A stretch of 58,412 bases of DNA from Solirubrobacterales bacterium (GCA_027449125.1 DAIDME010000012.1:1-58412); one strand, 5' to 3'. Positions 1 through 8,843 are shown, numbered from the stretch's first letter. Made by a program: numbers and translations. The notes: generated by a model from the sequence alone, not told the origin.

Positions 1-507
1 GGTCTGCTCGCTTGAGAGCAGATACCCGATCCAGTATCTCGTGACGACATCAACGATCGCGTAGGCGACGCGCTTGGCGCGGGTGAAGTGGGTCGCGTCC
101 CAGATCCAGATCCGGTTTTTCTCCCACGGGATCTGGGGAAAGGTGGACACTACCGGCCGGGCGCGGACCGGCTCGCCCGGCAGCACAACCTGGTGTTTGA
201 GCGCCACCCGCAGCACCGTGGAGGGACTGACGAACACCTGGCCGGTGTAGGACCCGCGGTGCGCGAGCTTGCGATGCGAACGATCAACCAGGCCCCACTG
301 CTCGATCAGTGACAGGATCGCGTGCTCCTCCCACGCCAAGATGCCGTGCACCGCACCGCCGCCAGGCTGCTCGTCCTCGAGGCTGCCGGTCTCCCGCAAC
401 CTCGCCCGCCAGCGGTGCACCCGCACATCCTGGACCTGCAGGATCCGGCACGCCCGAGCGTGCGACCACCCCTCGCCGAGCGCACCGTCGATCAGCCCCA
501 GAAGCAC
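1..507 (-). CDS. IS3-family transposase OrfB (integrase core), runs off the window
   Basis: Reading the minus strand from a GTG at 507 gives an open frame to the window edge. It begins VLLGLIDGALGEGWSHARAC, a helix-turn-helix-like segment, and continues to WEKNRIWIWDATHFTRAKRV, where WDATHF carries the first Asp of the DDE catalytic triad of rve-type integrase cores. The remaining D and E would lie beyond base 1. IS3-family OrfB normally joins OrfA by a programmed frameshift. Here OrfB lies in the same frame as OrfA but after a stop codon, separated by 18 bases, so either OrfB starts independently or the element is degenerate. The IS3 assignment comes from the OrfA/OrfB pairing and the motif; IS481-like transposases are the alternative. 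Confidence 0.7.
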   Translation of the reverse strand, partial: MLLGLIDGALGEGWSHARACRILQVQDVRVHRWRARLRETGSLEDEQPGGGAVHGILAWEEHAILSLIEQWGLVDRSHRKLAHRGSYTGQVFVSPSTVLRVALKHQVVLPGEPVRARPVVSTFPQIPWEKNRIWIWDATHFTRAKRVAYAIVDVVTRYWIGYLLSSEQT

Positions 508-525
508 AGGGCTTGACCCCCGCGC

Positions 526-876
526 TCACACGCGCGGGGACCGGGCCAGTAAGCCCGAGCGCTGCTTTCCCCTGTGCAACGAAAGCTCGATCGCCTGCTC
601 CTTGATCGTCTCGGTCAGCTGCGCGTTCTCGGACCGTAACGCCTCCAGCTCCAGCTGCTCGGGCGATGAGACCCGCCCCGGCTTCGCGGAGGCGAACGCC
701 ACCAACGCCGCGTCCTTCGCAAGCGCTCGCAACCGGATGATCACCGACACATCCACCCCATACTTCCGGGCCGCGTCCGCCTGCGAGATCTCCTTCGAGG
801 CGACCTCCAAAAACAGCTCCCACTTCTCCTCCGGCGACAGCTGCCGGCGAGCTTTGCGCTTGCCGTTCTCCATCAT
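526..876 (-). CDS. IS3-family transposase OrfA (HTH DNA-binding subunit)
   Basis: The product (116 aa from ATG 876) reads MMENGKRKARRQLSPEEKWE, then a helix-turn-helix around ISQADAARKYGVDVSVIIRL, then a leucine-rich coiled segment LELEALRSENAQLTETIKEQ. This is the usual OrfA layout: HTH for the inverted repeats plus a leucine zipper for multimerisation. I chose 876 over the longer 903 start because AGGAGG lies just upstream of it on the minus strand. It is followed by OrfB and forms the left element of the mobile region; the IS end should lie around 930-940, close to the 5' end of the group II intron. Confidence 0.75.
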   Translation of the reverse strand: MMENGKRKARRQLSPEEKWELFLEVASKEISQADAARKYGVDVSVIIRLRALAKDAALVAFASAKPGRVSSPEQLELEALRSENAQLTETIKEQAIELSLHRGKQRSGLLARSPRV

Positions 877-1533
877 CTGGACCTCCTGGATCAAGGCCCC
901 CAAAACTACCCAGCTTAAGGTTGAAAAACGACCCTACCTCTATCGCGAAGCCAGAGTGCGCCCAGGGTTGGAGGTAGCCATTGTTGAGTAGGTGATTCCA
1001 ACATAAGCTCGTCGTTGCCAGCGGGTGTGAGTCCCGTCCGGGTAGCTGTCAGGAGGCCCGGTAGCAGGCTGGCGGCTTGGCCGGGAAACTGGTCGGGTCG
1101 AAGCCCAGCGTCAAAAGCCATTTTGGGGGAGCGACTGAGCGGTCCGCAGCATTACGCGAAGCCTGCCGCGCCGTTAGGTGAGCCTGCTTTCGGGTGGGAT
1201 GAGGGAGAGCCGAGCCGCGTCTGTCACGGCGAAGGCCATGGAAGGGGTGAAGATCCTGGATGTGCAGCCCTGAGGAACTCCCCGGCGTATGGGGGCGTGG
1301 AACGTTCAGAAGGTAACGGCGGGAACTGGGGAGGCCCTCCCCGGCCCGGCGCTCTGCGGTGATCGCCGGAGAATCGCGCCCTATAACCGGTGATGAGCCG
1401 GGAAGTGGGTTGCGTGCCGGAAGGGAGTCGGAGGCGGCCATACGTACCGCTTGAGCGCACGGGACAACAAAACCCGGCGTGAGGGAAGGGCCGCTGCTTC
1501 GTTCATGCGTCACGTACAGGGAAGGGCTGGTGA

Positions 1534-2868
1534 GTGCCAGAGATGGCTAGGACCACCAAGCAGGACAACGTCCGAGAACTACAACGAACGCTTTACCGGG
1601 CGGCCAAAGCCGATCCCGGACGACGGTTCCATGCGCTCTATGACAAGGTTCACCGCAGGGACGTTCTGGAGCGGGCGTGGGGGCTGGTGCGCGCCAACGG
1701 TGGCGCGGCTGGCATTGACAGGCAAACCATCGCTGATGTCGAGGAGTATGGCGTTGCCCGGCTTCTTGACGGGCTGGCCACGGATTTGCGGGAGGGGAGC
1801 TGGCGGCCGCTGCCCGCACGACGGGTGTTCATACCGAAGCCCGGTCGTGACGAGCTCAGGCCGCTCTCGATCCCTGCTGTGCGCGACCGGATCGTTCAGG
1901 CTGCCACAAAGATCATCATTGAGCCGATCTTTGAGGCGGACTTTCTGCCGTGCTCGTTTGGGTTTCGGCCCAAGCGCTCACAGCATGACGCGCTTCAGGT
2001 GTTGATCGATGAAGCGTGGGATGGCAGGCGATGGGTTGTTGAGTCCGACGTCTCAAACTGTTTTGAGGCGATCCCGCACTCAAAGTTGATGTCAGCGATC
2101 GAGGAACGGATCATTGACCGTCAGGTCTTGAAGCTTCTGCGCGCGATGTTGCGCGCCGGGGTGATGGAGGACCAGGCGGTCACGCGCAGCGACGCCGGAA
2201 CCCCGCAGGGCGGGGTGATCTCACCATGTCTTTGTAACGTCTATCTGCATCGGCTTGACCGGCAGTGGACACAGCGCGGGCATGGTGAACTGGTGCGCTT
2301 CGCCGACGACATGGTCGTGATGTGCCGCACCGAACGGGAGGCCCAGTGCGCGCTGGTTGCGCTGCGGAAGATCCTGGGAGAGATGGGACTCACGCTCAAG
2401 GATGCCAAGACAAGGATCGTGGAACTGCGCGAAGGTGGGGAGGGCCTCGACTTTCTGGGGTTCCATCACCGCTGGGTGCGAGGCAACACCCCGGCGTCAA
2501 GGCATCTAACGTTCCTGGCCCGCTGGCCCTCACAGCAGGCAATGGCACGCGCCCGCCAGCGGGTTCGCGAGATCGCGGACCGCCGCCGGGCACACGACCC
2601 GTTAGACGTGGTCGTGCAGGACCTCAACCGGTTCCTGCAAGGCTGGGCAGCGTATTTCCGTTACGGAAACTCTGCGCAGGCGTTTGACAAGATCAGCCTC
2701 CACGCGTTCGCGCGGCTGGCGGCGCTGCTGGCTAAACGCCACGGGCGTCGCGTCCGCTACGGCTGGGGCATGCTGTGCGCCTCCCCGGACCGGATGGGGC
2801 TGATCACGCTCACTGGAACTGTCATCGCGCCCCGGCCCTCACGGCCCAGGCGCACGGGACGACGCTGA
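1534..2868 (+). CDS. ltrA: Group II intron reverse transcriptase/maturase
   Basis: The 444-aa protein copies the intron RNA into DNA and helps it splice. Visible landmarks are the RT-0/1 region (AWGLVRANGGAAGIDRQTIA), fingers motif RRVFIPKPGRDELRPLSIPA, KIIIEPIFEADFLPCSFGFR, TPQGGVISPCLCNVYLHRLD, and the catalytic FADDMVVM (the YADD equivalent). A maturase X domain follows (RFLQGWAAYFRYGNSAQAFD, GII intron maturase-specific). The protein ends soon after that domain, so it lacks the HNH endonuclease of many intron proteins, as in endonuclease-minus classes. GTG 1534 is preferred because GAAGGG lies about 8 bases upstream; ATG 1543 is the alternative. Confidence 0.95.
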   Translation: MPEMARTTKQDNVRELQRTLYRAAKADPGRRFHALYDKVHRRDVLERAWGLVRANGGAAGIDRQTIADVEEYGVARLLDGLATDLREGSWRPLPARRVFIPKPGRDELRPLSIPAVRDRIVQAATKIIIEPIFEADFLPCSFGFRPKRSQHDALQVLIDEAWDGRRWVVESDVSNCFEAIPHSKLMSAIEERIIDRQVLKLLRAMLRAGVMEDQAVTRSDAGTPQGGVISPCLCNVYLHRLDRQWTQRGHGELVRFADDMVVMCRTEREAQCALVALRKILGEMGLTLKDAKTRIVELREGGEGLDFLGFHHRWVRGNTPASRHLTFLARWPSQQAMARARQRVREIADRRRAHDPLDVVVQDLNRFLQGWAAYFRYGNSAQAFDKISLHAFARLAALLAKRHGRRVRYGWGMLCASPDRMGLITLTGTVIAPRPSRPRRTGRR

Positions 2869-2892
2869 ATGCCGACGGTGAAGAACGTCGGA

Positions 2893-2925
2893 GAGCCGTG
2901 TGCGGGAAAACCGCATGCACGGATC
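2893..2925 (+). ncRNA. Group II intron domain V hairpin
   Basis: GAGCCGTGTGCGGGAAAACC followed by GCATGCACGGATC folds as a GAGCCGUGUGCGG / CCGCAUGCACGGAUC stem with a GAAA-type tetraloop. This matches the catalytic domain V of bacterial group II introns, including the AGC-type triad near the base. Domain VI would follow in 2926-3001, where GGCGGGAGG (2935) can pair with CCTCTCGCC (2985) with one G-U pair. Confidence 0.85.
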
Positions 2926-3001
2926 GAGGTGGCGGCGGGAGGAAACCAGGCCAGTCGGGCCAGCACGTGCCGCGCAGCCGGGCGCCTCTCGCCGACCCTA
3001 C

Positions 3002-3321
3002 CGCAAACCAGGACGAAGCTGATCCTGTCAGGGATCGCTGACACCAAAACCTTGGAGGCGGTGTCGATGACGCTTGGGGAATATGACCGCCAGGTGGTCT
3101 CCCACACCCGCACCCGGGTTCCCGGCCATGGGGTGCAGAGAGCAAAAACGCGCAGCACGCTGCGCACCCCGGTGATGTCACCGGGTGAGATCGCCGGGAT
3201 CCCGGCCGGCCGAGCGTTGCACCTGGACGGGGTCAGCTCGGAGGTTTTGACGCTCACCCCCGCGCACCGCTCAGAACCATGGCGCACCCTCACCACACCC
3301 GGCGCGGCAGCAGCCAGCTGA
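3002..3321 (+). pseudogene. 3' part of a TraG/VirD4-like coupling protein gene, interrupted by the intron
   Basis: Immediately after the predicted intron end the frame reads RTKLILSGIADTKTLEAVSM, typical of the C-terminal TraM-recognition region of type IV coupling ATPases, and continues to PGEIAGIPAGRALHLDGVSS before a TGA at 3321. The Walker A region and membrane segments should lie in the 5' exon, which is absent from the window. The gene is therefore intron-split with its upstream part displaced or lost. It precedes the relaxase, the usual neighbour in conjugative elements. Confidence 0.65.
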
Positions 3322-3334
3322 AAGGGCGCCGGGC

Positions 3335-3673
3335 GTGCTGACGACAAGCTCGCAGGTCACCGGAAGCATCGAAAGAGCGCCAACCAAAGCGCGTTTCGCA
3401 GCAGCGGCCGGGACCGGGCAGGCAGCGTCCGGGACCGGGCAGGCGGCGCCCAGCACCGGGCGGACAGCACTCTGGACCGGGTCGGTCGCGATGATCGTCG
3501 AAGAGCTCACGACCAGCTTGGGACCGGGCCGGTTCAGTCGCGAGCAGGCCGGACATCTAGGACAACTTGCGGGCCGAGCACCGAGTGCGTGGAGTGTATG
3601 TCTGGACGTCCTGGGCACAGGGCCGTCCCACGAGCCTTCCGGGATGATCGTGTTGGGTGGTGTGGGGTGTTGA
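3335..3673 (+). CDS. Hypothetical protein with 7-residue repeats between traG remnant and relaxase
   Basis: This GTG-started frame (112 aa) overlaps the relaxase start by 7 bases and carries four imperfect 21-bp units at 3410, 3431, 3452 and 3473 (GTGQAAS, GTGQAAP, STGRTAL, WTGSVAM). The 21-bp period and the translational overlap favour coding, but the minus strand is also open here and nothing is recognisable. It could instead be part of a transfer origin, which commonly lies beside the relaxase gene. Confidence 0.35.
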   Translation: MLTTSSQVTGSIERAPTKARFAAAAGTGQAASGTGQAAPSTGRTALWTGSVAMIVEELTTSLGPGRFSREQAGHLGQLAGRAPSAWSVCLDVLGTGPSHEPSGMIVLGGVGC

Positions 3674-6633
3674 TCCTGGCGAAGATCACGCAGGGCTCAG
3701 CGGGCGGGTACGCACAGTATCTGGAGGGCAAGACAACCGCCACGGAGCTTGGGGACTACTACCTCAAGGACGGTGAGCGGGTCGAGGCACCAGGCCGCTG
3801 GGCTCAAGGCGCGGAACGCTTCAGCCTCGACGGATCAGGACCGGTGACCGGGGAGCAGCTCAGAACGCTGATGGCGGTCAGACGCCCGGACAACGGCGAG
3901 CAGCTCAGACGCACTGGCGGCAGTGGTGAGGCGGTCGCGGCCGTGGACGCGACGTTCTCAGCCCCGAAGTCGGTGAGTGCCGCCTGGGCGATCTCGGGAC
4001 CCGAGATTCGTTCACAGATCGAGCGGGCGCACGAGGTGGCCGTGGATCGTGCCCTCTCCTACGCCACAGGGCAGGTGCCGATGTTGCGCCGGCGGGTCAG
4101 CGCAACCAAGGTGATCCACGAGAAAGCCACGGGGCTTGTTGCGACGAGCTGGCGGCACACCACCGCCCGTGCGGTCGCCGATCAGCTCCCGGACCCGCAA
4201 CTTCACTCCCATGTCCTGTTGCACGCCGCCGTCAGAAGGGACGGCCGGTTGGTGGCGATCGACTCTCGTTCCTGGCTTGTTCACCAGCGGGAGGTTGGTG
4301 CCGCGTATCGGACAGAGCTTGCGCGTGAGCTGCAGGCCCTCGGGTTTCAGATTGTGCGTGGCACGGGGCGTGGCGGCCGCTACTTCGAAATAGACGCCAT
4401 CCCGCAAGCGCTGCTTGACCGCTGGTCCAGTCGTCACCACCAGGTGAAGGCCGCGATCCGTGAGCGGCTCACCGCCCAGGAACGCGCGCTTCAGACGCTG
4501 ATCAGCAAGGGTGGCCCAGAAGCAGAGCAGGCGATCGTTGAGCTTGAGCGCTTGCAAGCCACCGGGCAGCTGCCGCCGAAACAGGATCGGCTGATGGGCA
4601 CCCTGACCCGTAGCGTGAAAGGGCCGGCCAGCACCCAGGACCTCGACAGCGAATGGCAGCGGGAAGCGATCCGGCAGCGGATCAGCCGTGAGCGCCTCGA
4701 GCTCCTACGCCACACACCCAAAACGATCCTTGATGCCGCAAGCCCACAGGAGGTGCTGGTCGCGCTCACCGAGTTCGATTCCACGTTCGCCGCCCGTGAA
4801 GCGAGAGCAGCTGCTTTGGAGCAGTCCGCCGGCACCCCGATCCTCGTAGCGCTCGATCAGCTGCGGGCGCTCAGAGCGAGCGGTGAGATTCTGCTGTTGG
4901 CGGACGGGAGCGGCACCACCAAAGACCACCGTGGGTATGAGCGGGCAGTCGTAGCGATCACCCAACGCCTCACCACCACCACGATCACGCCCATCCCGCA
5001 CGAGACCACGACACGGGAGACGGGGCGCCTTGACCAAGAGCTCGCCACCCACGGCGGACGCCTCTCCGACGAGCAGCGCCAGGCGATTGCCCTTGCGTGT
5101 GGTGAGCATCCGCTGGTGGTCATTGTGGGGCATGCCGGGACGGGGAAGAGCACCACCCTGACCGGCATCGCACGCGCACACCAGAACGCCGGCCGCCAGA
5201 TCGTTGTGACAAGCACCGCCGCCGCCGCCGCTGAACGACTCGCCAACGAGTTGCAACAGCACGGTGTTGCGTGTATGGCGTTCTCGACCGCGGGGTTGCA
5301 CGCCGCGATCAGCCACGGCCGTGTTGAGCTCGGGCCGGACACGACGGTGATCCATGATGAGGCCGCCCTCGCGTCAACCCGTGAGCAGCTCAGACTGCTG
5401 CATGCGGTGGAGGTCGCCGGTGCGCGGTTGATTGCGGTTGGGGACCCGCAACAGAACCAGCCGGTCGGTGCCGGCGGGCTATGGGACCGGATCGAGACCA
5501 TGACCCGGCAAACCGAGGCACTGGTGGCGTTGACGGTCAACCAGCGCTCCCAAGACCCTGGTGACCGCCACAGCCAAACCCTGTTTCGCAAAGGCGAGAC
5601 CGAGCTGGCGATCCGCACCTACGCCGCCCGCGACCGGATCCACCAAGCAGAGAACCAGCGGCGGGTAGAGGATCAGGCACTCGAAGCCGCCCACCAAGAC
5701 CGGGAACAGGAGAAGACGACGCTCGTGATCGCGCAGACCTCGAACGAGCATCTGGATGAGCTGAACGCCCGTGCGCAGGCGATCCGCAAACAACACAGCC
5801 AGCTCGGCGAGCACGGGCTTGAGATCCCCGGCAGGCCGTATGAGCTGCACGAGGGCGACGAAGTCCAGGTCCGGCACACGATCAACCACCCCGACCACGG
5901 GCCGCTACGCAACGGCACAAACGCAACCGTCACCGCGGTTGACGCTGAGCGGCGTGAGGTTGAGCTGCGGCTTGCTGACGGGACCCGCGTGAAGCTCGAC
6001 CAAGAACAGGTCGAGCAAGCGGATCTGCGGCTGGCGTATGTGCAGCACCCGTTCCCCGCCCAAGGGCACACCACCGACACCACACACGTGATCATCACCC
6101 ACCAGGCAACCCGGGAAGGGACCTATGTCGCGCTCACCCGCGCACGAGAGCAAACACACATCTACCACGGTGTCGACAACCACGAGCCCTCAGCGGCCGC
6201 GGATCCGCTGGCGCGGCTTGCTGAACGGGTCAGCCAGGCAGAGCCGGAGGTCCCATCGATCAACACCCCCGTCGCACACGAAACCACGGTCAGAACAATC
6301 GCCGAGCTTGAAGCCACCGGTCCGCGGGCCGTGCCCGCCAGGCGCAACGAGATCGAACACGAACCCGACCGGACATGGCCGAGGCACGCGAGACGGAAGA
6401 CACTGCCACCGACAGGGGACGACCACGAGCGCGATCCCGCTGTGCTGAACCATGACCCGCAAGAGCACAGCAGTGAGCGCGCCTCCGACCGCGCGATCAA
6501 CACCGACCAGGACGACGGGCGGAAGGGTGCTGGACGACGTGTCTGGCCTGGGAGAGCCGTCGTCGAGCCTGACGGACCGGAGCGGGAAGCGGAGTTGCGC
6601 ACACGGGGTCGGACACCCGGCCGCAAGCTATGA
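3667..6633 (+). CDS. MobF-type conjugative relaxase with C-terminal RecD-like helicase (TraA/TrwC-like)
   Basis: The 988-aa protein from GTG 3667 has an N-terminal TrwC relaxase domain: early tyrosines (YAQYL, YYLKDG), AVDATFSAPKSVSAAWAISG around residue 100, and the metal-binding histidines in DPQLHSHVLLH near residues 176-186. A superfamily 1 helicase follows, with Walker A GHAGTGKS near 487-494, Walker B VIHDEAAL near 561-568, and a late motif REGTYVALTRAREQTH. It would nick and unwind DNA for conjugative transfer. The upstream in-frame ATG at 3589 adds 26 residues unlike the family. The gene is uninterrupted and could act in trans even though the adjacent coupling-protein gene is broken. 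Confidence 0.9.
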   Translation: MLILAKITQGSAGGYAQYLEGKTTATELGDYYLKDGERVEAPGRWAQGAERFSLDGSGPVTGEQLRTLMAVRRPDNGEQLRRTGGSGEAVAAVDATFSAPKSVSAAWAISGPEIRSQIERAHEVAVDRALSYATGQVPMLRRRVSATKVIHEKATGLVATSWRHTTARAVADQLPDPQLHSHVLLHAAVRRDGRLVAIDSRSWLVHQREVGAAYRTELARELQALGFQIVRGTGRGGRYFEIDAIPQALLDRWSSRHHQVKAAIRERLTAQERALQTLISKGGPEAEQAIVELERLQATGQLPPKQDRLMGTLTRSVKGPASTQDLDSEWQREAIRQRISRERLELLRHTPKTILDAASPQEVLVALTEFDSTFAAREARAAALEQSAGTPILVALDQLRALRASGEILLLADGSGTTKDHRGYERAVVAITQRLTTTTITPIPHETTTRETGRLDQELATHGGRLSDEQRQAIALACGEHPLVVIVGHAGTGKSTTLTGIARAHQNAGRQIVVTSTAAAAAERLANELQQHGVACMAFSTAGLHAAISHGRVELGPDTTVIHDEAALASTREQLRLLHAVEVAGARLIAVGDPQQNQPVGAGGLWDRIETMTRQTEALVALTVNQRSQDPGDRHSQTLFRKGETELAIRTYAARDRIHQAENQRRVEDQALEAAHQDREQEKTTLVIAQTSNEHLDELNARAQAIRKQHSQLGEHGLEIPGRPYELHEGDEVQVRHTINHPDHGPLRNGTNATVTAVDAERREVELRLADGTRVKLDQEQVEQADLRLAYVQHPFPAQGHTTDTTHVIITHQATREGTYVALTRAREQTHIYHGVDNHEPSAAADPLARLAERVSQAEPEVPSINTPVAHETTVRTIAELEATGPRAVPARRNEIEHEPDRTWPRHARRKTLPPTGDDHERDPAVLNHDPQEHSSERASDRAINTDQDDGRKGAGRRVWPGRAVVEPDGPEREAELRTRGRTPGRKL

Positions 6634-7055
6634 GCACGAGACGGCCCTCCGCCACAAACCACGGCTACCCCAAGGACACTGGCGTGTTGTGCGACCGACA
6701 CCAGCCTCTGCCCCGGCAGGTGCCGACCTTGGACGCAAGTCCTCTGCCCGCCGTGAGATGCCAAGGGTAGGATCACCGCGATGTGCAACTCGAACACGAG
6801 CGCCCGATGGCGCTCCACGGGCTGGGGGGAGGGTCAGCAGACGCGACTGGGTTCTCTCGATGTGGGCATCGGGTGCAGGCTCACCGATGGGGACTTCCCC
6901 CTTCCACACCCGCGCGGACTGCGCGACGCTCGGTGAGTCCGGGAAGCGGGAGACCGTCGCCGCCAAAACTGAATAGTCGGTCACAGATTCTCGGCTCGAA
7001 CGCTTTAGCTTCCTACATATGCAATTGCAACTACTGGCTCACTACTAGGGGTACC
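6634..7055. other. Intergenic stretch with no supported gene
   Basis: About 420 bases separate the relaxase from the next gene. Open frames cross it on both strands, but they read as low-complexity Arg/Gly/Ser translations without a motif or ribosome site. The final 60 bases turn AT-rich and should hold the promoter of the following gene. Confidence 0.5.
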
Positions 7056-7622
7056 ATGGCTGACCATGTTCGCAAGACCATCTTGCGTATCCAGTCGCAC
7101 AGGCGCCTGAGCTGCCTGATGCTCACCGCGCTCACACCGCTCTGTCTGGCACTTGCGCCATCCGCACTCGCGGCCACGACCAACCCGGATCAGATGTGCT
7201 CGACGACATCATCGTACTCGGTTAACTCGGTCGTCGGACAGCTGATTAACCGCATGGGCAACGTATACACCAATTACAACGGCACCCCTAACGATGCGAC
7301 CGCTGAGTTCACGGCACAGACGGCGGGAACATCGACTGTGGCGATCTCTGCCAGTGGCACCTTCAGCATCGATGCCATCATCGCCGGCGCGCAGGCCAGC
7401 ACCTCGATCACGCTCACGCAGTCGTGGTACGTGGGAACTGGTACGAGTATCAGCATAACTGTGCCGCCCTACCACTACGGGAACGGTGAATATGGGAACT
7501 GGCGCTGGGTTACCAATGGTACCTACTACACATACGGCGCGTATTGTCAGGTGACGTCTAGTACCAACATGCGCACCAGCGTCCCCACGAACCACGACGG
7601 CTGGGACACGTGGATCTCGTGA
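7056..7622 (+). CDS. Secreted protein of unknown function
   Basis: Starting at ATG 7056 (AGGGG just upstream) the 188-aa product has a classical signal peptide: basic MADHVRKTILRIQSHRR, hydrophobic LMLTALTPLCLALAPSALA, with cleavage expected after ALA. The mature part is rich in Thr, Ser, Tyr and Asn (TNYNGTPNDATAEFTAQTAG; YHYGNGEYGNWRWVTNGTYY), has three cysteines, and looks like a beta-rich extracellular domain. I do not recognise the family. The gene overlaps the next by GTGA, so the two are probably translated together. It is cargo between the conjugation genes and decayed sequence; the AT-rich codon use around its start differs from its neighbours. Confidence 0.75.
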   Translation: MADHVRKTILRIQSHRRLSCLMLTALTPLCLALAPSALAATTNPDQMCSTTSSYSVNSVVGQLINRMGNVYTNYNGTPNDATAEFTAQTAGTSTVAISASGTFSIDAIIAGAQASTSITLTQSWYVGTGTSISITVPPYHYGNGEYGNWRWVTNGTYYTYGAYCQVTSSTNMRTSVPTNHDGWDTWIS

Positions 7623-8170
7623 GACGCATGGTGCTGGGCGCGCGCCCGGCTGCGGGCTTCCTCGCAGTTGCGGGCTTGCTCGCAGTCGCGGCCGTGATCG
7701 CGTTCTTCCTACTGCTTAACCCTGGGGTTGGGGGCGCCAGAACACACGACACCGCGGCCGCGAGACCCGGCCGCACTGCGTATCCCTTGCTATCGATTGT
7801 TCGAGCCCGCGACGGGCAGTTCTACATCCGCACGTTCGCCGGCATGACAAACACCAAGAGGCCGACGTATTTCGTGACCGGGCCTGGACGTCTTCTCATG
7901 CCGATAACGACGGGCAGGGGAGATGGCTACGTCCGCGTTCTCCACCCCAAGGGCCGCTGGATCCACATCGAGGTCACATGCGTTGGTGGCGGCCTGCTGG
8001 CGGTGTGGCACGACAAATTGGAGGTGTTTGCGGTCAAGCCGTGCAACGGCACCGGCACATGGCAAGACACGTACCCTTCCAGCGTCCTGCGCGGTCACGG
8101 GCGCTGGCGAATCGAGGTGCGACCGCGCACGACGTGGGTGATTGCGGGGATAGCCGACTCACGGCAGTAG
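7619..8170 (+). CDS. Membrane-anchored protein of unknown function, coupled to the preceding secreted protein
   Basis: GTG 7619 overlaps the upstream stop (GTGA), giving 183 aa. One N-terminal membrane segment (FLAVAGLLAVAAVIAFFLLL) is followed by an outside domain with two cysteines (IEVTCVGGG, VKPCNGTG) and a basic, aromatic pattern (WRIEVRPRTTWVIAGIADSR). No known domain is evident. The pairing of a secreted and a membrane-anchored product suggests an envelope or surface function carried by the mobile element, but this is inference from architecture only. Confidence 0.65.
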   Translation: MRRMVLGARPAAGFLAVAGLLAVAAVIAFFLLLNPGVGGARTHDTAAARPGRTAYPLLSIVRARDGQFYIRTFAGMTNTKRPTYFVTGPGRLLMPITTGRGDGYVRVLHPKGRWIHIEVTCVGGGLLAVWHDKLEVFAVKPCNGTGTWQDTYPSSVLRGHGRWRIEVRPRTTWVIAGIADSRQ

Positions 8171-8269
8171 GTGCGAACAACACCCACACCACCTAACGCC
8201 AATGGGGAAGCGCGTGACACGAAGTCAAGGCAAAGGTGGTAACAGGAACCAGTCAGTCCTCAGGGACGC

Positions 8270-8470
8270 CGAGCAGGCGGCGGCGTCCCTGAGGCTTCAG
8301 GCGCTGGCGAACAGAGCGTGGACCTGCGCCGCGATCAGGCCAAGTGACTGCTCCCAGTGGCCCGGCGCCGGGTTCACGTGGGCGAGCGTGGCAAGCCGCA
8401 CTTGCGGCGCACCCACTCAAGCGGCCCCCTAACACAGATTCCCAGGCACTCCTGCCAGACCTCGATCCCC
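8270..8470 (-). pseudogene. Fragment of a second copy of the Cys-rich protein gene found at 44099-44683
   Basis: On the minus strand this stretch matches the 3' half of the intact gene at 44099-44683. The segment ACCCACTCAAGCGGCC with the next 40 bases resembles the reverse complement of 44445-44508, and CTCCCAGTGGCCCGG with its flank resembles the reverse complement of about 44600-44640, with an internal deletion between the two. The fragment has no start and is out of frame in places. It abuts a GMC oxidoreductase fragment, whose intact partner is also the neighbour at 44 kb, so both came from one duplicated locus. Confidence 0.6.
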
Positions 8471-8477
8471 CGGAACC

Positions 8478-8843
8478 CTCACCCAGCCCGCCTTTGACCC
8501 CTTCAACGCCGGCGAGCTCTCGCCGGGCGCCGCTGTCGCAAGCGACGAGCAGATCCTCGACTGGGTCGCGCGCGACGCCGAGACGGCGCTTCACCCCTCC
8601 TGCAGCTGCCGCATGGGCACCGGCCGGCTTGACGTGCTCGACCCCGACACCCTGAAGGTGCATGGCACCGAGGGTCTGCGCGTGGTCGACGCCTCGTCGA
8701 TGCGCTACGTCACCAACGGCAACATCTACGCGCCGGTGGTGATGCTCGCCGAGAAGGCGGCCGACCTGATCCGCGGCAATACGCCGGTTGAGCCGCTCGA
8801 CGACGTGCCGTTCTACCGCCACAGCGCCGTGCCCGTCGCCTGA
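8478..8843 (+). pseudogene. C-terminal fragment of a GMC-family (choline dehydrogenase-like) oxidoreductase
   Basis: The frame ending at TGA 8843 reads [18 protein letters not shown] and later [13 protein letters not shown] and [20 protein letters not shown]. It aligns almost residue for residue with the last 120 residues of the intact enzyme at 44688-46385. It keeps the C-terminal GMC signature with the catalytic His ([11 protein letters not shown]) and the Asn of TNGNIY, but the FAD-binding domain and start are missing, so it cannot be functional. It is joined head-to-head with the fragment of the neighbouring gene. Confidence 0.85.

Larger units (their letters stand above)
956..3001 (+). 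mobile_element. Group II intron with encoded reverse transcriptase
   Basis: The 5' end is placed at GTGCGCCCAG (956), which fits the group II GUGYG consensus. The stretch 1000-1450 has domain I-like sequence (GAGTCC around 1029, GTCGGGTCGAAGCCCAGCGT around 1092). The maturase ORF sits in the domain IV position, and a recognisable domain V hairpin follows at 2893-2925. The 3' end is placed at CCGACCCTAC (about 3001), because the downstream frame continues as a TraG-like protein. Both ends are estimates within about 10 bases. The 3' exon is a conjugative coupling-protein gene, but no matching 5' exon precedes the intron; an IS3-type element abuts it instead. Confidence 0.8.
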
